Assembly: GCA_947493695.1 (NCBI GenBank)
Contig: CANLSF010000001.1
Coordinates: forward strand, 1-64,000
Direction: 5' to 3'
DNA length: 64,000 bases
Source of the DNA: an uncultured Kiloniellaceae bacterium
GTDB lineage: Bacteria > Pseudomonadota > Alphaproteobacteria > Kiloniellales > Kiloniellaceae
The notes under the pieces were generated by a model that was not told the origin of the DNA, did no database searches, and saw only the letters and a program-made list of their open reading frames with translations. The position numbers and the translations under genes are program-made. Of this stretch, positions 35,031 through 45,075 are shown in pieces; position 1 is the first letter of the stretch, and the number at the start of each line of letters is the position of its first letter.

Positions 35031-36860
35031 ATGGCCTCATTCCTGTCCGCGCAACCGTCGGAACCCGTCACTCCGGCGTCAGACAGCGGCTTTCCGACCT
35101 GGAGTCTGGCCATCCTCGGCTTTGCCAGCGTCGCCTTTCATCTTTACCTGATCTTTTCAGGCCTGATCCCGAACCTGATCAGCCGCCCGGTCCATATGGC
35201 CCTGGCCTTGCCCTGGGTCTTCATCATTGGTGCTCAGGCGGGAAGCTGGTCCCGAAAAAGCGGCATCCTGCTCTGTCTCGCTGGCTGGGCAGCCTGCGGC
35301 TATATCGTCCTCAACCGCCAGCAACTTGACGATCAATACGGGTCGCTGCAGGGCGAAATCCAGTTTGCGGTCGCGCTGGTCCTGATCGCCATCACTCTGG
35401 AGATGGCCCGCCGCGCCGTAAAACTGGCGCTCCCGATCGTCGCGCTTGCCGCCATTCTCTACGGTTTGTTCGGACAACATATCCCCGGCGAATTCGGCCA
35501 TGCCGGCCTTCCCGCCGCCAGCCTTCTGGGCACCTTGACCATCGCCGAGGGCGGAATCTGGGGATCCTTGACCGGCGTATCGGTCAATGTGGTCGCGATC
35601 TTTGTCATACTGGGGGCTGTGGTCGGTGCCGGTGAAGGCGGTTTCGGCTTCATGTCGCTCGCGACGGTCCTCGCAGGCCGCCTGCGCGCAGGCGCCGCCA
35701 AGGTCTCGGTCCTGGCCTCCGCCTTCTTCGGATCGATCTCAGGATCGGCCTCCGCCAATGTGGCCTCCACGGGTGCCATCACGCTCCCCGCCATGAAGCG
35801 CCTGGGCTACCCGCCCTCCTTCGCCGCCGCCGTTGAGGCAGTGGCCTCCAGCGGCGGACAGATCATGCCGCCCCTGATGGGCGCAGGGGCTTTCGTGATG
35901 GTCGAGCTGCTGCGCGTGCAGTATCTGGACATCATGACCGCGGCCATTCTGCCCGCCCTGCTGTTTTTCTGGGCTGCCTGGGCCGGCGTGGACCGTTTTG
36001 CCCTGCGCTACGGCCTGCGGGGGATGCGGCCGGACGAACTCCCCACCCGTTCCGATGTGGTCAGCAGTGTTCCCTTCTTCCTGGTGCCCTTCGGGACTCT
36101 GCTGCTCATTCTCTTCACCACCGGTTACACTCCGCAGTTCGCCGCTGCCGTCGCCATTCTCGCTGCGGCCCTGTTGCTGGTCACGGATCGCCGCCTCAAT
36201 GTTTCGCTCATCGCCTGGGGCAAGCGTCTGACCACAGCGGCCATCGAATCAGGCCGTCAGATTTCGGGTATTGCCGCAATCATCATCTGCGCAGGTCTTG
36301 TGATCGGCGTGCTCAATATGACCGGTCTGGGCGTAAAGGTGACTTCGGTCATCGTGGGGCTCTCCGGCGGTGAGCTCTGGCTGGCCCTTCTGCTGACCGC
36401 GCTGGCCTGTCTGATTCTGGGAATGGAAGTCCCGACCACAGCGGCCTATGTGATCTGCGTTTCGGTGGCGGGCCCGGCTTTGCAGGAACTGGGACTCCCC
36501 GCCCTACACGCGCATCTTTTTGTCTTCTGGTATGCTCTGCTTTCGACCATCACCCCGCCGGTGTGCGGGGCGGTCTTCATCGCCGCGGGCATGGCGGGCG
36601 CCCCCTGGCTCTCGGTTGCAGGTCAGGCAATGCGGATCGGCCTGGGACTCTACCTCGTGCCCCTGGCCTTCGTATTCAATCCGGCTCTGATCTATCCGGA
36701 CGTGTCCCTGCTGCTGGCACTTGCCGCGCTCTTTAAGATCGGCCTGGGTCTCTGGTTGATCTGCCGGGCGCTGATCGATCCGCCGAAACCCTTCTGGCGC
36801 GCGCCACTTATGGCCGCTGCAGGGATCGCAGTGGTCTTCGGCTTCGGACTGGGCAGTTAA
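35031..36860 (+). CDS. TRAP transporter fused permease, TAXI type
   Basis: A 609-residue polytopic protein that fuses the small (4TM) and large (12TM) TRAP permease parts, as is usual in TAXI systems. The family pattern is visible in GAVVGAGEGGFGFMSLA, FFGSISGSASANVASTGAIT and GMEVPTTAAYV. It works with the receptor at 33987 to import its ligand with Na+ or H+. The ribosome site is weak, which fits lower expression than the receptor. Confidence 0.93.
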   Translation: MASFLSAQPSEPVTPASDSGFPTWSLAILGFASVAFHLYLIFSGLIPNLISRPVHMALALPWVFIIGAQAGSWSRKSGILLCLAGWAACGYIVLNRQQLDDQYGSLQGEIQFAVALVLIAITLEMARRAVKLALPIVALAAILYGLFGQHIPGEFGHAGLPAASLLGTLTIAEGGIWGSLTGVSVNVVAIFVILGAVVGAGEGGFGFMSLATVLAGRLRAGAAKVSVLASAFFGSISGSASANVASTGAITLPAMKRLGYPPSFAAAVEAVASSGGQIMPPLMGAGAFVMVELLRVQYLDIMTAAILPALLFFWAAWAGVDRFALRYGLRGMRPDELPTRSDVVSSVPFFLVPFGTLLLILFTTGYTPQFAAAVAILAAALLLVTDRRLNVSLIAWGKRLTTAAIESGRQISGIAAIIICAGLVIGVLNMTGLGVKVTSVIVGLSGGELWLALLLTALACLILGMEVPTTAAYVICVSVAGPALQELGLPALHAHLFVFWYALLSTITPPVCGAVFIAAGMAGAPWLSVAGQAMRIGLGLYLVPLAFVFNPALIYPDVSLLLALAALFKIGLGLWLICRALIDPPKPFWRAPLMAAAGIAVVFGFGLGS

Positions 36861-36884
36861 GCTAAGGGCCTGGTCAAGGGAGAA

Positions 36885-36921
36885 GCCGGGTTCCGGTGCC
36901 TCACGGGCATCAGAACCCGGC
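36885..36921. terminator. Hairpin between convergent permease and VOC genes
   Basis: Arms GCCGGGTTC (36885-36893) and GAACCCGGC (36913-36921) pair perfectly, with more pairing inside. It lies between the two gene ends without a T run and probably ends both transcripts. Confidence 0.6.
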
Positions 36922-36932
36922 GCAAGCCTCTC

Positions 36933-37334
36933 CTAGTCCTCGCATTCCTTTACGGAATAGGTGATCAGGCAGATGGCGGCGCCTGAAGGATCTGCAATCG
37001 AGGCAATGCGCCCGACTTCGGGAACATCAAGAGGTGGCATCAGGACACTTCCCCCTGCTGCCGTCGCCATTTCCAGACGTTTATCGACATCGTCGACAGT
37101 CACATAGACCGCCCAATGTGCGGGTGCTCCCTTGGCTTCTTCCGGCATGGCCATCAGACCGCCGACCGACGTCTCCCCGGCTTTGATAATCGTGTAGGTG
37201 CCACCGTCCGCCATGGACATGGACTCGGTCGTCCATCCCACCACGTCGGTGTAAAAGGCTTTGGCTTTTTCAACATCGTCCGTGCGCAGCTCTGACCAGC
37301 TGAAGGCACCGTGAGTCTGAAAGGGATCAATCAT
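36933..37334 (-). CDS. VOC family protein (glyoxalase/dioxygenase fold)
   Basis: A 133-residue protein with the paired beta-alpha-beta VOC fold: GAFSWSELRTDDVEKAKAFY, then HWAVYVTVDDVDKRLEMA, VGRIASIADPSGAAICLI. Members bind a metal and act on diverse small molecules or confer antibiotic resistance. The substrate is unknown. Confidence 0.88.
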   Translation of the reverse strand: MIDPFQTHGAFSWSELRTDDVEKAKAFYTDVVGWTTESMSMADGGTYTIIKAGETSVGGLMAMPEEAKGAPAHWAVYVTVDDVDKRLEMATAAGGSVLMPPLDVPEVGRIASIADPSGAAICLITYSVKECED

Positions 37335-37509
37335 GTAATGCTCCTGTCTGCGTAATTTGTAATCTCGCGGATATGACCGTCGCCAGTATTAAACAGTCCT
37401 TCCCATAAGGAAGACCAATTTAGACCGACCTTCGACCTGCTCCACATACTATAGACGTGCAACCTGACAGGATTCCGACAGAGTGAGAAAAATAAACAGA
37501 GGATGATGC

Positions 37510-38775
37510 CTATCCTGCGAGATCCTGTGCGCGAAGTGCCTTGATCTGTACCATCAGGAAGTTACGCTCACTCGGATTGCGGGTCAGCAACAGGGCCTGC
37601 TCGAAAGCTGCAATCGCTTCGGAGGTGCGACCACATTCGCGCAGGAGAGCAGCCCGCACGGAATGAAAATACTGATAGCGGCGCATATCGGCCAGGTCTT
37701 CGATGGTTGCAAGCAGATCCAGACCGGCCTGAGCCCCCTCAGCCTTTGAGACTGCTGCGGCACGATTAAGAGTGACGACAGGTGAAGGCTGCCGGCGTTC
37801 GAGGGCTGCATAGAGCTCGGCAATCTGTGGCCAATCGGTTTTCTGAGGATCCAGAGCCTGACAGTGGAGTGCCGCGATTGCCGCCTGAATCTGGTAGGGT
37901 CCGGGGCGTTTCTGGTGCAGGGCTTTTTCGACCAGTGACTGACCCTCGGCGATCATACCGGCGTCCCAAAGCCTTCTGTCCTGCTGATCCAGCGCCACGA
38001 ACTGTCCCTCGACGTCCAGTCTGGCGCGATGACGGGAATGCTGCAAAAGCAGCAACGCAAGGAGACCGGACACTTCAGGCTCCCCCCGAAACAACCGCAC
38101 AAGCATCCGCGCCAGACGGATCCCCTCTTTGCAGAGATCCGTCCTGATCAGCTTGCCATCCCCGGACGAGGCATATCCCTCGTTGAAAATCAGATAGACC
38201 ACGCTCAGCACAGCCTCAAGACGTTCCGGCAGATCCGCCGGACGCGGCACTTCGTAGGGAATGCCTGCATCTGCGATCTTACGCTTCGCGCGGATCAGGC
38301 GCTGCTCCATGGTCTTCACAGGCACCAGGAACCCGCTGGCGATCTCGGCGACACTCAAGCCGGCGATGGTCTTAAGGGTTAGGGCGGTCTGCACCGGACG
38401 GGCCAGGGCCGGATGACAACAGGTAAAGATCAGACGCAGGAGATCGTCCTGGATATGCAGATCCAGGACAGCCTCTTCCATGTTCTCTTCCGCAAGATCT
38501 CCGACCCGCGCATTCTCAGCAAGATCCTGCTGGGATTCGCTATAGCGGGTCTCGAGCACCCGCCGGCGTTGTCGATCGATCGCTTTATTGCGGGCGGTCG
38601 TGATCAACCACGCCACCGGGTTCTCCGGCGTACCCGATCTCGGCCAATGGTCCAAAGCCTGAGCGACCGCATCCTGCAGGCTTTCTTCGGCAAGATCGAT
38701 ATCACCGAGAATCCGGATCAGCGTGGCAAGCGCCCGTCGGCTGTCTGAGCGCACAATGGCGGCGACGGCGTCCAT
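37510..38775 (-). CDS. ECF-type sigma factor, ECF42-like with C-terminal TPR-like extension
   Basis: A 421-residue sigma factor. The sigma-2 region is near residues 8-75 (GDIDLAEESLQDAVAQALDHWP then NPVAWLITTARNKAIDRQRR). Sigma-4 follows at about 130-175 (LTLKTIAGLSVAEIASGFLVPVKTMEQRLIRAKRKI). The long C-terminal part has helical repeats, as in group ECF42, which lacks an anti-sigma factor and is next to YCII genes. The YCII gene lies 9 bases upstream, as in that group. The signal it answers is unknown. Confidence 0.9.
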   Translation of the reverse strand: MDAVAAIVRSDSRRALATLIRILGDIDLAEESLQDAVAQALDHWPRSGTPENPVAWLITTARNKAIDRQRRRVLETRYSESQQDLAENARVGDLAEENMEEAVLDLHIQDDLLRLIFTCCHPALARPVQTALTLKTIAGLSVAEIASGFLVPVKTMEQRLIRAKRKIADAGIPYEVPRPADLPERLEAVLSVVYLIFNEGYASSGDGKLIRTDLCKEGIRLARMLVRLFRGEPEVSGLLALLLLQHSRHRARLDVEGQFVALDQQDRRLWDAGMIAEGQSLVEKALHQKRPGPYQIQAAIAALHCQALDPQKTDWPQIAELYAALERRQPSPVVTLNRAAAVSKAEGAQAGLDLLATIEDLADMRRYQYFHSVRAALLRECGRTSEAIAAFEQALLLTRNPSERNFLMVQIKALRAQDLAG

Positions 38776-38784
38776 TCGTCTTGC

Positions 38785-39192
38785 TTACGTTAAGGTCTCA
38801 TACTGCTCGGTGCCGATCCCCGTGGCCTCATTCGGCGTCACGACCTCACCATAAGCGACCGGACGGATCTCGATGGCGCCGGTGGCGGCATGGGGAAGTT
38901 GCCGCGCGTATTCCATCGCTTCATCCAGGTTCGCACAATCAAGCAGATAGAAGCCGCCGAACTGCTCCTTGGTTTCCGCAAAAGGTCCGTCGATCACGCC
39001 CACGCTCTCGTCCTTTGCCCGTAAAGTCGTCGCAGAGGAGGTCGGCATCAACTTGGTTGCGCCGACGAACTGACCTTTTGATTTGGCCTCTTCCTGCATC
39101 CGGCCATGGGCCGCAATGACCTCTGCCTGTTCACTTTCACTGTAGGCTTCCGTGAAGTCTTCGGCTTGATAGATCAGCAGTGCGTAAAGCAT
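38785..39192 (-). CDS. YCII-related (DGPF) protein paired with the ECF sigma factor
   Basis: A 135-residue protein of the YCII family with the signature IDGPFAETKEQFGGFYLLD. The DGPF class is the usual partner of ECF42 sigma factors and may tune their activity; this is known for the family and not shown here. The start at 39192 follows AAGGAAAT. It lies just upstream of the sigma gene and probably shares its promoter. Confidence 0.9.
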   Translation of the reverse strand: MLYALLIYQAEDFTEAYSESEQAEVIAAHGRMQEEAKSKGQFVGATKLMPTSSATTLRAKDESVGVIDGPFAETKEQFGGFYLLDCANLDEAMEYARQLPHAATGAIEIRPVAYGEVVTPNEATGIGTEQYETLT

Positions 39193-39228
39193 GTTCCGAT
39201 TTCCTTGTATGTCTTTGGCTACCTTATA

Positions 39229-39254
39229 GACGAAACAGGAGCCTGAAGTCCGAC
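39229..39254 (-). promoter_or_regulatory. Candidate ECF-type promoter for the YCII-sigma unit
   Basis: On the minus strand GTCGGA (39254-39249) and CGTC (39232-39229) are 16 bases apart, which resembles ECF promoter elements in spacing and sequence. It lies 37 bases before the start of the YCII gene. The match is weak and by eye. Confidence 0.3.
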
Positions 39255-39456
39255 GCCGAAGATCTTTTTTTCGTAAGATCGCGTCCAACTCTTGATTCCG
39301 ATAAAGCAAAAAAGTCCCGGACAGGGGCGAAATCCTGTAATTTTAGGGTTCGACTGTCGTTTTTGACGGCTTTTTCACGCCCTGCCCTACGGCAAGATCA
39401 CGCGCCGGCCTTACAACCTATGACCTCAAGAGAACAAATGGCCCAGGAGAGATTAC

Positions 39457-40803
39457 ATGTCCGCTAAAGACCCACAGGGTTACAGTCTGACCGGCGCGAA
39501 CGAGAAGGCATCCGAGCTTTACGCGCAGGCCCTGACGGAGCTGCAGTGCTATTCGAACGACCCGGTGGAAACAATTGACGCCGCACTTGCCGAGAGCCCG
39601 AACTTTGTCATGGCGCACTGCCTTCGCGCCTATCTGCACCTTCTCTCCACAGAGCGGGCGGCCGTGCCAGAGGCACAGGCCAGTTTCAAGTCCGTAACGC
39701 CCCTGCCTGCCAACGACCGGGAAGCCGGACACATTGCCGCCATCCAGAATTTCCTCGAGGGTGATATGCACAGGGGCATCGAGGCCCTTGATGCCGTTCT
39801 TGTCGATTATCCCCTGGATATTGTTGCCTTACAGACAGCCCATCTCTGCGACTTCCTGGTGGGCGACGCCCGTAGCCTGCGCGACCGCGTTGCACGCCAG
39901 TTACCGCAGTGGTCGAGCGCTGTGCAGGGCTATCACGCCCTGCTCGGCATGTACGCCTTTGGACTGGAGGAAATGGGCGACTATCGCCGCGCGGAAGACT
40001 ATGGGCATCAAGCCATTGAGCTGAACACCCGCGATGCCTGGGCGCAGCACGCCGTCGCCCACGTCTATGAAATGGAAGGCCGCCAGCAGCAGGGTATCGA
40101 CTGGATGGAGAGCCGCCAGGTTCAGTGGTCCAAGGACAACTTCATGGCGGTTCACAACTGGTGGCATCTGGCGATGTATTATCTGGATCTCGGCCAGATT
40201 GAACGGGTTCTGGACATCTACGACAACCGAATTCGCGCAGATCAATCCGAAGTCGCCATGGACATGCTCGATGCCTCGGCCATGCTCTGGCGCCTGCATC
40301 TGCGCGGCGTCGACGTCGGTGACCGCTGGAATGAAATCGCCGGTGTCTGGGCTCCGGTCGCCGAAGACGCCTATTACGCCTTCAACGACTTCCACGCCAT
40401 GATGGCCTTCGCCGGATCTGGTAATTCTGAAGCCGCCAACCGGGTTCTCGCGGCCCAGAGCGCGCGGATCGGCAAGGGCGGAAGCAACGACGCCATGACC
40501 GCCCAGGTCGGCTATCCGCTGTGCCAGGCGTTTCATGCCTTCAGCAACGGCGATTATGCGCGCACGATCGAGCTGATCCAGCCCGTCCGCACTTTCGCCA
40601 ATCGCTTCGGCGGCAGTCACGCCCAACGCGACGTCATTGATCTGACCCTGATCGAAGCGGCCTTTCGAGATGGCCAGCACGGGTTGGCACGGGCTCTATC
40701 GAATGAACGCATGGCGCTCAAACCGACCAGTCCGCTGAACGCGAAGTTCCGGCGCCGACTGACAGAGGAAAGCAGGCCCAAAGAAACGGTCAGCGTGGCC
40801 TGA
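39457..40803 (+). CDS. TPR protein, TTC38-like
   Basis: A 448-residue soluble protein built of helical repeats. The pattern AVAHVYEMEGRQQQGIDWM and the run VHNWWHLAMYYLDLG match the TTC38 (tetratricopeptide repeat 38) family, whose function is unknown. No signal peptide is seen. It stands alone between the YCII-sigma unit and a second TPR gene. Confidence 0.85.
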   Translation: MSAKDPQGYSLTGANEKASELYAQALTELQCYSNDPVETIDAALAESPNFVMAHCLRAYLHLLSTERAAVPEAQASFKSVTPLPANDREAGHIAAIQNFLEGDMHRGIEALDAVLVDYPLDIVALQTAHLCDFLVGDARSLRDRVARQLPQWSSAVQGYHALLGMYAFGLEEMGDYRRAEDYGHQAIELNTRDAWAQHAVAHVYEMEGRQQQGIDWMESRQVQWSKDNFMAVHNWWHLAMYYLDLGQIERVLDIYDNRIRADQSEVAMDMLDASAMLWRLHLRGVDVGDRWNEIAGVWAPVAEDAYYAFNDFHAMMAFAGSGNSEAANRVLAAQSARIGKGGSNDAMTAQVGYPLCQAFHAFSNGDYARTIELIQPVRTFANRFGGSHAQRDVIDLTLIEAAFRDGQHGLARALSNERMALKPTSPLNAKFRRRLTEESRPKETVSVA

Positions 40804-40998
40804 TCCTTCGGGAGGGGAGCAGTCCGGATCGATCCGACGCTCCCCTCTCACCTCTCCTGAGAAGACGTGTTTAACGGCCTGTGAGAAGAGGCCGAAGGGC
40901 CGCGCTGTGTCTGCACGTCTTTTCCTGCCGGCCGCATAAATTCCATCACTCAACGGAACAGGCTTCCCCGATCAGTTCCGAACCCAAGGACCAAAACT

Positions 40999-42867
40999 AT
41001 GACCGACTGGAAAGTTCCAGCGCTGACACTGGCGGCGACCGCGCTCACGGTCGCAAGCAGCCTTACCCCCACTTCGGAAGGATCTCAGGCTGAGGTTCTG
41101 CACAAGACCCAGATTGCCTCGGCGGCCACGGCCTCGCAAAGCGACCTCTTCGATCCGCGCATCATCGCGGGCTCGATCTGCCGAGGAAAAGCCGCCCGCA
41201 AAGCCCTGGGCAGCGCGGCGCCACAGCCTGCCCGCGCCCTTCTGGCGGGCCTGAAAAACAGTCAGACGGCGGAAGGACGCACACCCAAAATGCCGCTGCT
41301 TGACGGCCTCGGTGATCTTACGATCAAAATCACCACCGAAAATCCGGAGGCCCAACGCTATTTCGACCAGGGTCTTCGTCTTGCCTACGGCTTCAACCAC
41401 GCCGACGCCATCCGCTCCTTCAAGCAGGCGCAGAAGCTTGATCCCGGCTGCGCGCTGTGTTTCTGGGGCGAAGCCTGGGCGCTCGGACCGAACGTCAACG
41501 TTCCCATGCAACCTGAAGCCCGGAAACCGGCCTCCACAGCCATGACATTGGCGCGCAATCTGGCGGCAGGTGCCAGCAGTAGAGAGCAGGCCCTGATCGC
41601 GGCGCTCGATACCCGTTACTTCGATGCCTCGAACGCCGATCCTTCAGACCAGGAAGACCCGGGACGCCGGATCCTGGATCAGAATTATGCCAACGCCATG
41701 GGGGCCGTCCACCGGCGCTTTCCTGACGATGACGACATCGCGGTCATGTTTGCCGAAGCAATGATGAACCTCTCACCCTGGGATTATTGGGAAGCAGATG
41801 CCAAAACCCCCAAGGGCCGAACCTTTGAGATCGTATCTCTGTTGGAAGAGGTGCTCGCCCGCAACCCTGATCATGCCGCCGCAATCCATCTCTACATTCA
41901 CATTGTCGAGGCCTCCAGCACACCGGAACGGGCCGAGAAGCACGCGGACCGCCTGGGCCGCCTGATGCCCGGGGCAGGTCACATCGTCCATATGCCCTCG
42001 CACATCTACACCCGGGTCGGTCGCTACATCGATTCCGTGCGGGTTAACCAGGCCGCGATCGAAGCCGACGAGGCTCTGATCGCAAAACTTGAATCCAGCG
42101 GGATCTATCCCCTGGTTTACTACCCGCACAATGTCCATTTCGTCATGACCTCGGCGCAGATGGCCGGTGCAGGCGAAACCGTGCTGAAAGCCGCGAGCAA
42201 GCTGGATGCCGTGCTGCCGATGCAAGCCGCGCAGGCCATCCCGCTGGTGCAACCGATCAAGGCAGCACCGATCCTGGCATTGGCCCAGTTCGGCAGTCCG
42301 GCGGAAGTTCTGGCAATCCCCGATCCCGGAGAGACCGTTCCCTTCATCAGGGCAATGTGGCACTACGCCCGGGGGACGGCCTTGGTCACGCGCGGAGAGA
42401 TCGATGCTGCCCGCACAGAAGCCGCCGCAATCGAAGAGATCAACGCCCGGACGGATTTCACGCCGCTGATCGAATCCGCCGTACCCGGCCCAGAGGTCGT
42501 CGCCCTTGCCCGTCACGTTCTGCTCGGCCGTATAGCGCAGGCGGAAGAGAAACATGATGACGCTGTCAACAGCTTCACTGCCGCTGTCGAGATCCAGTCC
42601 GGTCTGCCTTACATGGAGCCGCCCTACTGGTACTATCCCGTCAATCAGTCGCTGGGTGCGGCTTTGCTTCAAAGCGGCCGCCCGGACGACGCCGAACGGG
42701 CCTTCAAAGCCGCGCTCTACGAAACGCCGAACAACGGATGGGCGCTCTACGGTCTGGGCGAAACCTACAAGCTTATGGGCGACACGAAAGCCGCCGCTGA
42801 AATGGATCGTTTGCTCAACGCAGCCTGGGCAGGAGATCGAAAAAACCTGAGTCTCTCACGCCTCTAG
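40999..42867 (+). CDS. TPR-repeat protein, probably exported
   Basis: A 622-residue protein with a possible N-terminal export signal (ALTLAATALTVASSL). TPR units are seen at about residues 115-150 (AQRYFDQGLRLAYGFNHADAI) and again near the C-terminus (NGWALYGLGETYKLMGDTKAA). The motif HMPSHIYTRVGRY and the CALCFWG block match a widespread family of unknown function. AAGGA lies before the start. A strong terminator follows. Confidence 0.85.
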   Translation: MTDWKVPALTLAATALTVASSLTPTSEGSQAEVLHKTQIASAATASQSDLFDPRIIAGSICRGKAARKALGSAAPQPARALLAGLKNSQTAEGRTPKMPLLDGLGDLTIKITTENPEAQRYFDQGLRLAYGFNHADAIRSFKQAQKLDPGCALCFWGEAWALGPNVNVPMQPEARKPASTAMTLARNLAAGASSREQALIAALDTRYFDASNADPSDQEDPGRRILDQNYANAMGAVHRRFPDDDDIAVMFAEAMMNLSPWDYWEADAKTPKGRTFEIVSLLEEVLARNPDHAAAIHLYIHIVEASSTPERAEKHADRLGRLMPGAGHIVHMPSHIYTRVGRYIDSVRVNQAAIEADEALIAKLESSGIYPLVYYPHNVHFVMTSAQMAGAGETVLKAASKLDAVLPMQAAQAIPLVQPIKAAPILALAQFGSPAEVLAIPDPGETVPFIRAMWHYARGTALVTRGEIDAARTEAAAIEEINARTDFTPLIESAVPGPEVVALARHVLLGRIAQAEEKHDDAVNSFTAAVEIQSGLPYMEPPYWYYPVNQSLGAALLQSGRPDDAERAFKAALYETPNNGWALYGLGETYKLMGDTKAAAEMDRLLNAAWAGDRKNLSLSRL

Positions 42868-42903
42868 AACCCTCTAACTCTACTCCCCCTGTCTCTTACT
42901 TAC

Positions 42904-42943
42904 CCGGCTCCGCCTCTCTTCCACGGCGGAGCCGGTTTTTTTT
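42904..42943 (+). terminator. Strong Rho-independent terminator
   Basis: Perfect 11-bp stem CCGGCTCCGCC (42904-42914) and GGCGGAGCCGG (42925-42935), followed by eight T residues. It ends the TPR transcript. Confidence 0.95.
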
Positions 42944-42966
42944 AAGTATGCTCAAAGAGTGATTGC

Positions 42967-43749
42967 CTAGAGCGAACGTGGGTCCTTGATCATGGCAAGA
43001 GGCTCTTCCGCTAAAAAGTCACCAACCAGCCGGTTGAAGAGGTCGGGCTTCTCCATATGCACATTGTGAGCACAACCGGGAACGACGGCGAGTGAGCACT
43101 TGGGTATGGTCTTCCAGAGAGCTTCGGGTTGCGGCCAGGAATAGGACCGGTCTTTATCACCCCACAACACCAGGGTCGGTGACTTGATTGCAGACAGCGC
43201 ATTGCGGCCATCCCAATGCTCCATTGCGATCAGTCCATTCAGTGCGGTCTGAAGCGATGCCTTACGGCCCTCCTGCGCGCAGACCGGAAAGCCCTCCGCA
43301 TCACTGCCATCGAGGAACCATGTCGCGGCAATCCGAAGAGCCGTCGCCTCGACACCTTCGATGGAAAGGCGGCGTCGGGAGTCCTCCATTGTCTCGAAAC
43401 GCTCCGGCAGCTTCCCGAGCGGTCCCGTGCCATAGAGGATCAGGCGGGATATCCTTTCACCTGCAAGGGCCACCATCTGCTGCACGACCATGCCACCCAT
43501 CGAGTGCCCCAGGAGATGAAAACGCTCAATACCCAGATCGCTGAGCAGGTCGAGAATATTCTGCGCATGTTCGTTGATAGTTTCCGGTGAAACCAATTGA
43601 CTGCTTTCACCAAAGCCGGCCAGATCCGGCGCGATCACGTCATAGCGATTTGCAAACGCAGCGATCTGGTTCGACCACATGGCCGAGCCACCCAAATATC
43701 CATGAACCAGAACCAGCGGAAAGCCCGCGCCCTCGCGGCGATAATGCAA
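42967..43749 (-). CDS. Alpha/beta hydrolase
   Basis: A 260-residue hydrolase. The nucleophile elbow is GHSMGG (Ser near residue 82), an oxyanion region VHGYLGG is near residue 15, and the catalytic His lies in PGCAHNVH near the end. The start is a TTG at 43749 with AGAGGGG 7 bases upstream. It lies 24 bases after the TRAP large permease on the same strand, so it belongs to that operon. The substrate is unknown; a role in processing the imported compound is possible. Confidence 0.85.
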   Translation of the reverse strand: MHYRREGAGFPLVLVHGYLGGSAMWSNQIAAFANRYDVIAPDLAGFGESSQLVSPETINEHAQNILDLLSDLGIERFHLLGHSMGGMVVQQMVALAGERISRLILYGTGPLGKLPERFETMEDSRRRLSIEGVEATALRIAATWFLDGSDAEGFPVCAQEGRKASLQTALNGLIAMEHWDGRNALSAIKSPTLVLWGDKDRSYSWPQPEALWKTIPKCSLAVVPGCAHNVHMEKPDLFNRLVGDFLAEEPLAMIKDPRSL

Positions 43750-43773
43750 CAGTGAACCCCTCTTACTGAGCCG

Positions 43774-45075
43774 TCATCGCATCACGCCGGGCAGCCAGAG
43801 CGCCGTATCGGGCAGGATGATCAAAACGGCGATCAAAGTCACCAGCGCCAGGATAAACGGAAGACAGCCGATGATGACATCGCCAATCGAGACTGATCCA
43901 CGCCCTATCCCCTGAATGACATAGAGGTTGAGTCCAACGGGTGGGGTCAGCACCGCGATCTCCATCGTAATGGTATAGACGACACCGAACCAGATCAGAT
44001 CGAAACCGGCCGCGTGCATCAACGGAAAGATCGTCGGCAGTGTGATAAAGGTCATGGAGACCGGCTCCAGGAACATACCGAGGACGATGTAGAAGACCAG
44101 CACGATGGTCAGCACCAGATAGGGCGACAGATCGAAGGACAAAAAGAGTTCGGTGAACTGCTGCGGCACCCGGAAATAAGTGAGCACAAAGCCGAAGAGC
44201 ACACCGGCTGAGAGCAGAAGGCCGAGATAGCCCATGGTGCGCATGGTTGCGAAGAGCGCATCGACAAATCCTGCCGTGCTCAAGCCTCCAACCGCGAAGG
44301 CAAGAATAACCGTCAGAAGCGCCGCCACCGCCGCCGCTTCGGTCGGTGTGGCGATGCCGCTGTAGATCGAAACGGTGATCACCAGACCGATCAGCAGGAT
44401 CGGACCGAGTGTAAACGACAGCTGCTTTATGGTCATCGCAACGCTAGATTCCGAAGAGGGAATATCCTCGGGCTTCAAGCGCCCCCAAACAACGACGACG
44501 AGAACAAATAAGGAAATGAGAATAATCCCGGGGACGATTCCCGCGATGAAAAGCTCGCCGATCGACTGGTCAGTGACGATGCCGTAAAACAGCAGGATCA
44601 GGCTCGGCGGAATGAGCACACTCAGGGTGCCGCCCGCCGCGAGCACACCACTGGAGAGTCGCCGGTCGTAACCGAGCTTGAGCATCTCGGGCAACGCGAC
44701 GCCGCCGATGGTCAGGGCACCGACCATGGAAGACCCGCAGACCGCGCCGAACCCGGCGCAGGCGCCGATGCTGCCATAGGCAGCGGAGCCACGCACTCGG
44801 ACACCCTGATGCATAAACATGTAAAGATTTGGCCCAATATTGGACCGGCCTATCAGTTCCCCCAGGAAGACGAACAGCGGCACGGCCAGCAGGATGTAAT
44901 CAATCCAAACGCCCCAGAGTTTGAGTTCACTGCTCACCAGCGATGTGGAAAAATCCTGTATCTGCCATAGAAACGGCAGCGACGCCGCGGCCAACGCAAA
45001 GGGAATGGGAAGCCCGAAGGCAATAAACAGCATCAGGAGTGCAAGGAGCCCGATTCCAACTTCATACCATTCCAT
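43774..45075 (-). CDS. TRAP transporter large permease subunit (DctM type)
   Basis: A 433-residue polytopic protein with the DctM pattern: GSSMVGALTIGGVALPEMLKLGY, GGTLSVLIPPSLILLFYG and TPTEAAAVAAL. It forms the channel of a TRAP importer together with the small subunit at 45062 and the receptor at 45716. Its start overlaps the small subunit by 14 bases. Confidence 0.95.
   Translation of the reverse strand: MEWYEVGIGLLALLMLFIAFGLPIPFALAAASLPFLWQIQDFSTSLVSSELKLWGVWIDYILLAVPLFVFLGELIGRSNIGPNLYMFMHQGVRVRGSAAYGSIGACAGFGAVCGSSMVGALTIGGVALPEMLKLGYDRRLSSGVLAAGGTLSVLIPPSLILLFYGIVTDQSIGELFIAGIVPGIILISLFVLVVVVWGRLKPEDIPSSESSVAMTIKQLSFTLGPILLIGLVITVSIYSGIATPTEAAAVAALLTVILAFAVGGLSTAGFVDALFATMRTMGYLGLLLSAGVLFGFVLTYFRVPQQFTELFLSFDLSPYLVLTIVLVFYIVLGMFLEPVSMTFITLPTIFPLMHAAGFDLIWFGVVYTITMEIAVLTPPVGLNLYVIQGIGRGSVSIGDVIIGCLPFILALVTLIAVLIILPDTALWLPGVMR

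Noticed and set aside
40999-42867. Tandem duplication of the two TPR genes
   Set aside because: Both contain TPR repeats, but lengths, motifs and the export signal differ; they look like separate families and not recent copies.
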